Assembly (NCBI RefSeq): GCF_000938265.1 | Contig: NZ_JYFC01000002.1 | Location: forward strand, 372,001 to 436,000 | Reading direction: 5' to 3' | Origin: Agreia bicolorata | Lineage (GTDB): Bacteria; Actinomycetota; Actinomycetes; Actinomycetales; Microbacteriaceae | DNA length: 64,000 nt | Part shown: positions 17,499 to 24,456 of the stretch, piece after piece | How the letters are laid out: every line of letters starts with the position of its first letter | Numbering within the stretch: the stretch's first letter is position 1 | Notes under the pieces: generated by a model | Seen by the model: only the letters and a program-made list of their open reading frames with translations | Databases searched by the model: none | What the model was told of the DNA's origin: nothing | Translations under genes and position numbers: made by a program

Positions 17499-18074
17499 AT
17501 GACTCTTCTGACCGTGTGGGACGAGAACAACGCCTCCACCCCCGAACTCCAGACCCGCGACGCGCAGGTCATCACCGACGTGCTCTCGACGCTCGGCGCC
17601 CGGTTCAGCCGATGGGAGCTCAAGGAGCTCTCGGCCGAGCCGACGCAGGACGAGGTTCTCGAGGCATACCGCGACGAGATCGATGCCGTCAACGCCGCGC
17701 AGGGGTACACCCTCGTCGACGTGGTCTCGATCGTCGACGACAACTCGCCCGAGTATCTCGAGCAGGCTGCGACCGCCCGCCAGAAGTTTCTGAGCGAGCA
17801 CCGCCACGACGACGATGAGGATCGCTTCTTCGCTCGGGGCAGCGGCGTCTTCTACCTGCGCGCCAACGGCAAGGTCAACGCTGTGTTCTGCGAGGCCGGA
17901 GACCTGATCTCCGTTCCCGCGAACACCACCCACTGGTTCGACATGGGCACGCGCCCGGAGTACGTGTCGGTGCGGTTCTTCCACGACGACGACGGCTGGA
18001 TCGGAAACTTCACGGGCAGCGAGATCGCGAAGGACTTCGCGACCTACGACGAGCTCGCGAGCGTTCCCGCCTAG
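17499..18074 (+). CDS. mtnD: Acireductone dioxygenase
   Basis: Cupin metalloenzyme that oxidises acireductone with O2. The Fe form yields ketomethylthiobutyrate plus formate; the Ni form yields methylthiopropionate, formate and CO. 191 aa. Metal ligands are His101, His103 and Glu107 (HRHDDDEDR) and His145 (TTHWFD). ATG 17499 is probably leaderless. It is divergent from the methylthioribose-type importer and ends one base before the convergent SfnB-like monooxygenase. It closes the pathway begun by mtnA, mtnK, mtnC and mtnB 7 kb away. Confidence 0.95.
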   Translation: MTLLTVWDENNASTPELQTRDAQVITDVLSTLGARFSRWELKELSAEPTQDEVLEAYRDEIDAVNAAQGYTLVDVVSIVDDNSPEYLEQAATARQKFLSEHRHDDDEDRFFARGSGVFYLRANGKVNAVFCEAGDLISVPANTTHWFDMGTRPEYVSVRFFHDDDGWIGNFTGSEIAKDFATYDELASVPA

Positions 18075-18075
18075 G

Positions 18076-19281
18076 TCAGCTGTAGGCGCTGGGGGTGGGC
18101 AACGCACCCGTGAGGGCGAAGTCGCCCACCTCCTGCGCCTTGTAGACGACGGGGTCGTGCAGTGTGATGGTGCGCGCATTGCGCCAGAACCTGTCCATGG
18201 CCGCCGACTCGCTGGTGGCGCGCGCGCCCATCAGTTCGAACGCGGTCGACGTGACGTGCAGCGCCGTGCGTGTCGTCACGACCTTTGCAGCGGCGATCTC
18301 CACAGCTGCTCTGCCGCGCTCCTCGTCGCTGAGTTCCCATCCCTTATTGGCGGCGTCGACGAACAGGTTCGTCGCGCTCCACGTCAGTGCATCCGCGGCT
18401 CGGGTCTGAGCGGTGAGTTCGCCGATCGTCTGCCGGATGTACGGGTCGTCGACCGCGTTCTCTACCCCTGACATCGCCCATGCGCGCGTCTTGGTGCGCG
18501 CGTAGTCAGCCGCCTCGGCAAGCGCGCCCTCGGCGAGCCCCACGTGGATGTGGTTCATCGCGAGCTGGAACGCCAGGATTGACAGCGATCCGTAGGGTCG
18601 GTACAGCTCGCCATCCTGTTCGTTCGGGCCGAGCACGTGCGCGTGCGGAACGGCAACGTCGGTGAATGACACCGATCCGGATGCGCTGAGGCGCTGGCCG
18701 ATGTTGCTCCAGTCGTCGTGGTGCACGACTCCAGGGGCTTTCGCATCGATCACGATGGCCAGGCGCTCGCCCGTGTCGACCCTGGTTCCGCTCGCCGTCA
18801 CCCGGTCTGCCACCTGCGCGCCGGTGGCGAAGAACTTGCGGCCTGACACCGTGAAGCCGTCGGCTGTCGGTGTCAGCTCGAGCCCGGCATCCCGCGGATT
18901 GCCTGCGCCGCCCCAGAACCAGGACGAGGCGGAGAGGCCACGATAAAGGTCGTCGATCACATGCTGGTTTTCGTTCAGCTGAATGCGCCACGAGTTCACG
19001 AAGTGGTATGCGATCACGTGGCCGAGCCCCGCATCGGCGCGAATGATCGGGCGGAGCGCCCGCAAGACGGTGTGCCAGTCGAGCCCGCCGCCGCCGAGTC
19101 GGGTCGGTACCAGCGCGGGTAGCAGGCCGGATGCGCGTAGCGCCGCGATCTGATCGAACGGCGCGCGGCCGTCGGTGTCGGCTCGGGCCGCGTCTGCGGC
19201 GAACCGCTCGGCCAGCGACTCGGCCGCGTCGAGGGCGGCCTCCTCAGAGGTGATCACGATAGGGGAGTGATGGTCTGACAC
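18076..19281 (-). CDS. SfnB/DszC-like flavin-dependent monooxygenase (acyl-CoA dehydrogenase fold)
   Basis: 401 aa from GTG 19281. The fold is that of acyl-CoA dehydrogenases, but the sequence resembles the sulfur-acquisition group (SfnB, DszC): N-terminal helical domain with LVPTRLGGGGLDW, flavin-binding segment SSWFWGGAGNPRD and GRKFFATGA, C-terminal helices ending with SAAMDRFWRNARTITLHDP. The acyl-CoA catalytic glutamate is not evident. Such enzymes use reduced flavin and O2 on organosulfur compounds. Its place beside mtnD suggests a role with methylated sulfur compounds (inference). A plain acyl-CoA dehydrogenase is the alternative. Confidence 0.75.
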   Translation of the reverse strand: MSDHHSPIVITSEEAALDAAESLAERFAADAARADTDGRAPFDQIAALRASGLLPALVPTRLGGGGLDWHTVLRALRPIIRADAGLGHVIAYHFVNSWRIQLNENQHVIDDLYRGLSASSWFWGGAGNPRDAGLELTPTADGFTVSGRKFFATGAQVADRVTASGTRVDTGERLAIVIDAKAPGVVHHDDWSNIGQRLSASGSVSFTDVAVPHAHVLGPNEQDGELYRPYGSLSILAFQLAMNHIHVGLAEGALAEAADYARTKTRAWAMSGVENAVDDPYIRQTIGELTAQTRAADALTWSATNLFVDAANKGWELSDEERGRAAVEIAAAKVVTTRTALHVTSTAFELMGARATSESAAMDRFWRNARTITLHDPVVYKAQEVGDFALTGALPTPSAYS

Positions 19282-19387
19282 GGTGGGCTCCGGTCGGGTG
19301 CGGTGGGTGAAAATCGTTCATTACCACTATGCCGTGCTCGGCCGACGGGGGCTGCCCGAGGCCTGGCCGAAGCGCTAGCTTCTTGCT

Positions 19388-20269
19388 ATGACCTTCAACG
19401 ACAACGCCAAGCTCGACACGAGTCGCGTGTCCAAACGCGGTCGAAACACCGGCATCGCGGTGGGCGGCGGTAGCGCTGTCGTGGTTATCGGGCTTTTTCT
19501 GCTTTCTCAGCTTCTGGGCGTCGACCTCACCGGCCTTGCGGGTGGCGCACAGCAGGGCACTCAGAACGAGGAGTCCCTCGAGAAATGCGACTTCGGATCC
19601 GACGCGAACGCCGACGTCGAATGCCTGATGGTGGGAGCGGAGAACTCGCTCTACGACTACTGGACAGATGAGGCCCCGGCTCTGGGAGTGGCGTTCACGC
19701 CAACGAACGACATCAATCTGTTCACTGACTCCATCGGCACGGGCTGCGGCCAGGCTTCCAGCGCCACCGGCCCGTTCTACTGCCCGCCCGACCAGTCCAT
19801 CTACATCGACACCTCGTTCTTCGACGAGTTGCGCACGCAGTTCGGGGCCACCGGCGGAACCCTCTCGGAGATGTATGTGGTTGCGCACGAGTACGGCCAT
19901 CACATCCAGAATCTTCTCGGTGTGATGGATCGCACCGATCGCACAGACACCGGGCCGACTTCCGACTCCGTTCGTACCGAGCTTCAGGCCGACTGCTTCG
20001 CCGGGGCGTGGGTGGCCGCGGCATCCACCACCGAAGACGTCGACGGCGTTACGTTCCTCAAGCCGGTGACGGATGCGCAGGTCGCCGATGCGTTGAACGC
20101 TGCGTCGGTCATTGGTGACGACCGCATCCAGGAGATGGGCTCGGGCCAGGTGAACCCCGAGACGTGGACTCACGGATCGAGCGAGCAGCGCGAGAAGTGG
20201 TTCCAGGCCGGGCTCAAGAACGGCGCCGGCAGCTGCGACACCTTCTCGATCAGCGGGTCAGAGCTGTAG
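19388..20269 (+). CDS. Neutral zinc metallopeptidase (YpfJ family)
   Basis: 293 aa. One N-terminal membrane anchor (~22-45, IAVGGGSAVVVIGLFLLSQ) is followed by an extracytoplasmic peptidase domain. Zinc site HEYGHH at 167-172 and a downstream ELQADCFAG motif provide the third ligand, as is typical for the YpfJ/zinicin-like group. Four cysteines in the mature part (near 67, 79, 120 and 132) may form disulfides. Function in the cell is unknown. A GNAT gene follows after two bases and is probably cotranscribed. Confidence 0.85.
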   Translation: MTFNDNAKLDTSRVSKRGRNTGIAVGGGSAVVVIGLFLLSQLLGVDLTGLAGGAQQGTQNEESLEKCDFGSDANADVECLMVGAENSLYDYWTDEAPALGVAFTPTNDINLFTDSIGTGCGQASSATGPFYCPPDQSIYIDTSFFDELRTQFGATGGTLSEMYVVAHEYGHHIQNLLGVMDRTDRTDTGPTSDSVRTELQADCFAGAWVAAASTTEDVDGVTFLKPVTDAQVADALNAASVIGDDRIQEMGSGQVNPETWTHGSSEQREKWFQAGLKNGAGSCDTFSISGSEL

Positions 20270-20271
20270 CC

Positions 20272-20757
20272 ATGAAGAGGGAGCGGGTCACGACGCACAT
20301 CGACGATGTGCGCCGTGCCGACGCGAGCGACGCGCACGCGATCGCGGAGGTGATCCACTATTCGACCGAGGATTCGATGCCGTGGCTCGGCGGCCGCAAC
20401 ACGATCGAGGAAGACCGCTGGTGGACGTCGAATGTGCTGCTGCACAAGACGAAGGCGTGGGTCGCGACAGTCGACGGCAACATCGTGGGCGTCGTCGCGC
20501 TGCACGACGGATGGCTCAGCCAGCTCTTCGTGCGCACTACGGCGCAGGGATTCGGCGTCGGGCACCGGCTGATCGAAGTCGCCAAGCGGGAGAGCCCCGA
20601 GGGCCTGCGGCTCTGGGCGTTCCAGCGCAACGCGGTCGCCATCCGTTTTCTCGAGAGCGTGGGATTCTCGCTCGTTCGAGAGGCCTGGTCGACCGGCCGC
20701 CACGCGGCCGGTGACGCCGAGGGCGAGCCCGACAAGCTCTACCGCTGGGTTCCCTGA
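20272..20757 (+). CDS. GNAT family N-acetyltransferase
   Basis: 161 aa from ATG 20272. Acetyl-CoA binding motif A is LFVRTTAQGFGVGHRLIEVAK, with the final ALRFLE-like segment AIRFLESVGFSLVRE (motif B). Substrate is unknown. The gene directly follows the metallopeptidase gene, and its 3' end overlaps the convergent TspO-like gene by 19 bases. Confidence 0.85.
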   Translation: MKRERVTTHIDDVRRADASDAHAIAEVIHYSTEDSMPWLGGRNTIEEDRWWTSNVLLHKTKAWVATVDGNIVGVVALHDGWLSQLFVRTTAQGFGVGHRLIEVAKRESPEGLRLWAFQRNAVAIRFLESVGFSLVREAWSTGRHAAGDAEGEPDKLYRWVP

Positions 20758-21560
20758 GCGCGCGTCGCGAATCGCGTCGTAATCCGGATGGCGATGGTCG
20801 TGATCACCACGACGGCCGCGGCCACGATGGCGGCGATCGTGGCGGGCTGAGACACGAGTGTGCCGATCGTGCGCGACACTGCGACCCAGGCGAGACCCCA
20901 CGCGAGCGATGCTGCGGGGGTGAGCCGGCCCCGGCCCCGGATCGCGATCAGTACGCCGACGAGTGCGGCCACGGCGAGCACGATCACGGCCCAGGCATCC
21001 TGGCCCCAGCCGAAGCCGTCGAATCCGGAGACGGTCAGTCCCGCCGTCAGGTTGGCGGCCGTGGCGATCGAGACCCAGCCGAGGTAGAGGCCCATCGTTC
21101 CGTCGAGCACGATCGTCTCAACCAGCCCGGTCGGCCGTCCATCGACCAGAAGCAGGAAGGTGCGGGCGAGCACGGCCAGCAGCAGCACGATGACGACGCA
21201 GGAGAGGGCGAGCTGATCGAACTGCACGCTGAGGATCCAGGCGGCATTGAGCACGAGTGAGGCCGCCACCCAGTAGCCCACCAGACGCTGCCGCGGAGCG
21301 GACGCCCGGGCGGGCAGCAGCTGCCACACCGCGTAGGCGAGGAGTCCGAGGTAGATCACCGACCAGATGGAGAAAGCGGGGCCGGCGGGCGCGATGGGGG
21401 TCGAGTCGGCGCCGAGCGCACCGCCTGCGGCATTCTGGATGGGCGTTCCGCCCGCAGCTCCCGAGCCGATGAACGATCCGACCACGGCGATCACGGCGCT
21501 GACAGCCACGGTGATCTGGCGGGCGCGATCCGAGCGTGTTGCGGTGGATGTCGACGACAT
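20739..21560 (-). CDS. TspO/MBR-like tryptophan-rich membrane protein
   Basis: 273 aa with about seven hydrophobic segments. The segment AGPAFSIWSVIYLGLLAYAV resembles the Trp/Pro-rich core of the TspO-related actinobacterial family, though this protein is longer than classic TspO (~160 aa). It is convergent with and overlaps the GNAT gene, and divergent from a MarR regulator 58 bases away, which probably controls it. Possible roles are transport or sensing of hydrophobic compounds or porphyrins; none can be shown from sequence. Confidence 0.7.
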   Translation of the reverse strand: MSSTSTATRSDRARQITVAVSAVIAVVGSFIGSGAAGGTPIQNAAGGALGADSTPIAPAGPAFSIWSVIYLGLLAYAVWQLLPARASAPRQRLVGYWVAASLVLNAAWILSVQFDQLALSCVVIVLLLAVLARTFLLLVDGRPTGLVETIVLDGTMGLYLGWVSIATAANLTAGLTVSGFDGFGWGQDAWAVIVLAVAALVGVLIAIRGRGRLTPAASLAWGLAWVAVSRTIGTLVSQPATIAAIVAAAVVVITTIAIRITTRFATRAQGTQR

Positions 21561-21584
21561 GGGGAGCCTTCCGATTGGTCAGCC

Positions 21585-21609
21585 AGCTTACTAATTGACG
21601 GTAGCTTAC
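21585..21609. promoter_or_regulatory. Putative MarR operator: two AGCTTAC repeats
   Basis: AGCTTAC occurs at 21585-21591 and again at 21603-21609, an 18-base period that places both on one face of the helix. They lie in the short gap between the divergent MarR and TspO-like genes and would cover either promoter. Confidence 0.4.
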
Positions 21610-21618
21610 ATTTGGACA

Positions 21619-22092
21619 ATGAGCGAGGAGCCGACGACAGAAGCCCGGGGGGCTTCCGCTGCCGGCCCGAACATGCACGACTGGCCCACGGGGCGGCTGC
21701 TCGCCACCGCATCACGGCTCGTCGAGCACGCCTGGATCGAGACGCTCGATCGACTGGGTCTCACGCACGCCGGGCTCGTCGTTCTGCATCTGCTGCAGGA
21801 AAAACCTCGAAGCCAGACCGATCTGGCCCGCCTCGCACGCGTAGAGAACCAGACCATCTCCCGCACTCTCGAGCGGCTGCAGCGCGAGGGTTTCATCGAG
21901 CGAACCGCCGACCCCGCCGACCGTCGACGGCACATCGTGACGGTCACGCCCGCCGGCGTCGATGTCTGGAACTCGGCGCGCACGCTGGAGCGCGACATGA
22001 TGCCGGAGGTCGACGCTCCGGAGGCCTTCCGTGCCGCACTACTGGCGATCATCGCCTCTTCCGCCGCGAAGCGCTGGGAGCCGGAGGCCTGA
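21619..22092 (+). CDS. MarR-family transcriptional regulator
   Basis: 157 aa from ATG 21619. Winged-helix core: LGLTHAGLVVLHLLQEKP, the recognition region RVENQTISRTLERLQREG, and wing sequence ADRRRHIVTVTPAG. It is divergent from the TspO-like membrane protein, the usual arrangement for a MarR repressor and its target. A GCCCCGCGGGGC palindrome just downstream may be its terminator. Confidence 0.88.
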   Translation: MSEEPTTEARGASAAGPNMHDWPTGRLLATASRLVEHAWIETLDRLGLTHAGLVVLHLLQEKPRSQTDLARLARVENQTISRTLERLQREGFIERTADPADRRRHIVTVTPAGVDVWNSARTLERDMMPEVDAPEAFRAALLAIIASSAAKRWEPEA

Positions 22093-22101
22093 AGCGCAAG
22101 C

Positions 22102-22113
22102 CCCGCGGGGCAT
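22102..22113. terminator. GC-rich palindrome after the MarR gene
   Basis: GCCCCGCGGGGC lies ten bases past the MarR stop. It is a perfect 12-base palindrome without a following T run, so at best a weak terminator. Confidence 0.35.
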
Positions 22114-22173
22114 CCGATCGATCATGCCACGCTGGAGGAACCGCATCTCATTTCGGATAGAAGGAAGCTCATC

Positions 22174-22458
22174 ATGGCAGCACGACTCATCTTCGGACTC
22201 GGCGTGGGCCTGGCCGCAGGCTACGTTCTCGGCACCAAGGCCGGACGCGCGAAGTACACCGAGCTGAAGGCCCGCGCGAGCGATGTCTGGCATGACCCCC
22301 ACGTGCAGAAGGCTGTTTCGGACGCCGGCGATCTTGTGCGCGAGGCCGCACCGGTTGTTCAGGAGAAGCTGGTCGATGTGGCCAAGGCCGCGAAGGACAA
22401 GGTCACCGGGTCGCCGTCTGACGGCACGTCACCGGCAGACTCGTCGTCTGCAAGCTGA
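22174..22458 (+). CDS. YtxH-like small membrane-anchored protein
   Basis: 94 aa from ATG 22174 with GAAGGAAG upstream. One glycine-rich N-terminal membrane segment (LIFGLGVGLAAGYVLGTKAG) is followed by an amphipathic helix rich in Lys, Ala and Val and a Ser-rich tail. This is the layout of YtxH and related stress-associated proteins. The next small gene starts directly after its stop codon. Confidence 0.75.
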   Translation: MAARLIFGLGVGLAAGYVLGTKAGRAKYTELKARASDVWHDPHVQKAVSDAGDLVREAAPVVQEKLVDVAKAAKDKVTGSPSDGTSPADSSSAS

Positions 22459-22647
22459 ATGGCTGACAGCGCTGTGACTGCCGACGAGAAGCGCCACGAT
22501 CAGCTGACCACGGCGCCGAAGTCGACCGAGGCCGACGCCGAGCCGCGTATCGAGGTGTCGAAGCATGACGGGGTGACGCGGGTCGACATTCGTGACGACG
22601 CTTCGTTCCGACCTGGGGCGGGCGCCGAGGGGCGATCCGATTCGTAG
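22459..22647 (+). CDS. Small hydrophilic protein, unknown
   Basis: 62 aa. ATG 22459 abuts the stop of the YtxH-like gene, so translation is probably coupled. The product is charged and low in hydrophobic residues (KSTEADAEPRIEV), probably disordered, with no recognised family. It may be a real downstream cistron, but there is no independent ribosome site. Confidence 0.5.
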   Translation: MADSAVTADEKRHDQLTTAPKSTEADAEPRIEVSKHDGVTRVDIRDDASFRPGAGAEGRSDS

Positions 22648-22656
22648 ACTGAGGCC

Positions 22657-22818
22657 ATGAAGGTCAACCCCTACTACTCGAAGAAGCCGCAAGACACGCA
22701 CGTCTTTCACGACGATCGCAACTGCGAGGTGGGCAAGGCGATTCCTGTTGAGAACAAGAAGTTCGGCACCAACGGTTACCCGCACTGCCCGAAGTGCACC
22801 GCGCTGGCAGGCAAGTAG
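22657..22818 (+). CDS. 53-aa protein with CPKC motif, possible zinc ribbon
   Basis: The ATG at 22657 follows the previous gene by nine bases. The 53-residue product begins MKVNPYYSKKPQDTHVFHDD and contains one early Cys (DRNCEVG) and a late CPKC pair, with His residues close to both. This could form a small zinc-binding knuckle. It has the look of a conserved actinobacterial small protein, but no function is known to me. It is convergent with the reverse transcriptase gene, with seven bases between the stops. Confidence 0.65.
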   Translation: MKVNPYYSKKPQDTHVFHDDRNCEVGKAIPVENKKFGTNGYPHCPKCTALAGK

Positions 22819-22825
22819 CTCCAGG

Positions 22826-24154
22826 CTACGACCAGTCGATCCGGTCGAACTCGCGTCGTAGTCGTACTCCTCGTGACGGGCTGACGCTCTCGACCCAGGC
22901 GAGTCGTCCTAACAGATGCGCTCGAAAGTCGGCGTGCTGGGCCCTGTTCTGGCCGTGGGGACCGTGCACCGCGCAATTGTGCAGGATCGCCTTCAGTTCG
23001 TCGAAGTAGGGCCGGTCGACGGCGACACCATCGTTGACGACGAGACCGGTCACGCTCTGCCGGGCCCCGCGGCCAGAGATTCGGGTCTTCGATTCGTTGA
23101 GCAGGTGCCCCTCGTCGAGCACGATCCTCGCGACACCCGCGATGAATGTGGCCGCCGCTCGACCGCGCAGCCCTTCGCCGCTGAAGGCGAGATCGTCGGC
23201 ATAGCGGGTGTAGGCAGCACCGGATGCCGCCGCCCAGCCGTTCAGTCGGGTATCGAGGCGGCGAACGGAGAGATTCGATAGAGCCGGCGAGGTCGGCGAT
23301 CCCTGCGGCAGGTGCGATCCTGAGATCGCCTGTTTCAGGGCCAAGCGATCCTCGAGCGAGCCGCCCACGGGCATCCGGGCGCCGACCCACGGCGGAACCG
23401 CGTGCGTGCAGAGACCGGTGAGCGCGTGGGCGACGGCCTCAGGGTATCCGGCCTGCCGAAAGACGGAGTAGACGCGTCGGGCGGCGACCCGCGCGAAGAA
23501 GTTCTGCAGGTCGAGAGTGATGACGGTCTCGGCTCCGGCATGGGCTGCGGCACCGGTCACGGCGGAACGGCCCGGAACGAATCCGTGCGCCGCGTCATTC
23601 AGAGGCAGCGCAGTGAGGATCTCGCCGAGCACGCGGCGTTGCACCCGGCGCATGCGCGGTGTCGGAACCTCGAGCAGGCGGGGAGTGCGCCCGGGTCGTG
23701 CGAGCCAGTCGTAACTGTAGTGATGGAGCCGCCCGCGGGGAGTCCGGCGGTTGAAGTGTGCGGTGTCGGTGAGCCAGTCGAGCTGCCCCGCCGACACCCC
23801 GAGAAAGTCGGCGAGCTCGCCGAGTCCGGCGATGGATGGCACGGTCAGCGGCGTTGGGCCCATGCTCGCCGGCACAGTCTCGAGATGCGCGAGAGCGATG
23901 GATCGCCCGGCCTCGCGGGCGGCCTCTATTGCGCCTCGAAACGCGGTGCTTGCCTCGATCCACCGTGCGAGTTCGCGGTGCGCGTCTCTGGGTGGTCGAC
24001 GGTAGACGTCGAGGATTCCGTCGACCAGGGGCCAGAGCCAGCCCGGACGTGCCCCGAGTGCCCGGCCGCAGGCATCCATCAGCGGATCGAATGCCCACTC
24101 GGGGGCGGCGAGCATGGCGTGGGAGAGGCCCACTGCTATCGAGTGCTGTTTCAC
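22826..24154 (-). CDS. Retron-type reverse transcriptase
   Basis: 442 aa from GTG 24154 (AGGG five bases upstream; ATG 24115 is the alternative). The RT core shows retron hallmarks. Region X-like NDAAHGFVPGRS begins at residue 186. Catalytic Asp215 is in TLDLQNFF, LPQGSPTSP at 282, YADD at 318-321 and region Y VTGLVVN at 368. Retron RTs prime on a structured RNA encoded just upstream and make msDNA. Here a candidate RNA ends 13 bases before the start codon. The first ~100 residues precede the usual RT start and match no domain I know. No maturase or endonuclease domain is present, so a group II intron is unlikely. The upstream nuclease-like gene is a possible effector. Confidence 0.85.
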   Translation of the reverse strand: MKQHSIAVGLSHAMLAAPEWAFDPLMDACGRALGARPGWLWPLVDGILDVYRRPPRDAHRELARWIEASTAFRGAIEAAREAGRSIALAHLETVPASMGPTPLTVPSIAGLGELADFLGVSAGQLDWLTDTAHFNRRTPRGRLHHYSYDWLARPGRTPRLLEVPTPRMRRVQRRVLGEILTALPLNDAAHGFVPGRSAVTGAAAHAGAETVITLDLQNFFARVAARRVYSVFRQAGYPEAVAHALTGLCTHAVPPWVGARMPVGGSLEDRLALKQAISGSHLPQGSPTSPALSNLSVRRLDTRLNGWAAASGAAYTRYADDLAFSGEGLRGRAAATFIAGVARIVLDEGHLLNESKTRISGRGARQSVTGLVVNDGVAVDRPYFDELKAILHNCAVHGPHGQNRAQHADFRAHLLGRLAWVESVSPSRGVRLRREFDRIDWS

Positions 24155-24167
24155 GCTGCCCTGGAAT

Positions 24168-24339
24168 GGATGCGACGAACCGCGGGCGACCGATCGATCG
24201 GTGCGGGCCCGCGACCGCGCGAAGCGCGGTGTGGTGCCTGCGGTTGTGCGTTCAGGCTGAGAGTTGTACCCCGGGGTGACCTCGGAGAGGGTGTTCGTCT
24301 GTCGACTCCACCCGCCTCGTCCGCAGTCCGTCGCATTCC
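24168..24339 (-). ncRNA. Candidate retron msr-msd RNA
   Basis: On the minus strand, GGAATGCGACGGAC (24339-24326) can pair with GTTCGTCGCATCC (24180-24168) over 13 base pairs with one bulged A and one G-U pair, enclosing 145 bases. Inside are a CCGCGC/GCGCGG hairpin with a UUC loop (24215-24229) and a nested GCGGGC/GCCCGC stem around the palindrome ACCGATCGATCGGT (24182-24212). The 3' arm ends 13 bases before the RT start, where retron a2 repeats usually lie. Caveat: the TTAGC that usually marks the branch guanosine inside a1 is found at 24349-24345, just outside this stem. Confidence 0.55.
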
Positions 24340-24390
24340 CCCACGCTAACGGCAGCCTCCGACGCCGTCGAGCGCCGTTGTTTTCTTCGG

Positions 24391-24456
24391 GCACTGAGGT
24401 GCGGGATATGGCCGCTTCCTCGCGAATCGAAGCGGCCATACTCCGAACCTCAGTGC
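24391..24456. repeat. 65-bp palindromic repeat, copy A
   Basis: GCACTGAGGT at 24391-24400 is the exact reverse complement of ACCTCAGTGC at 24447-24456. Within them, GCGGGATATGGCCGCTT and AAGCGGCCATACTCCGA match at 14 of 17 positions, around a 12-base loop. The copy covers the stop codon of the nuclease-like gene. Related copies lie at 25409-25472 and 43647-43708. Confidence 0.8.

Noticed and set aside
24345-24349. TTAGC on the minus strand as the retron branch-guanosine site with its own a1 arm upstream
   Set aside because: The sequence before it (GGAGGCTGCCG) has only a six-base complement (GGCAGC) near the RT start, far weaker than the 13-bp pairing downstream. Kept only as a caveat.
24155-24439. 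Extension of the RT to a 537-residue protein
   Set aside because: The extra 95 residues are translated palindromic repeat and RNA leader (Arg-rich, no domain), and the GTG at 24154 has a ribosome site.
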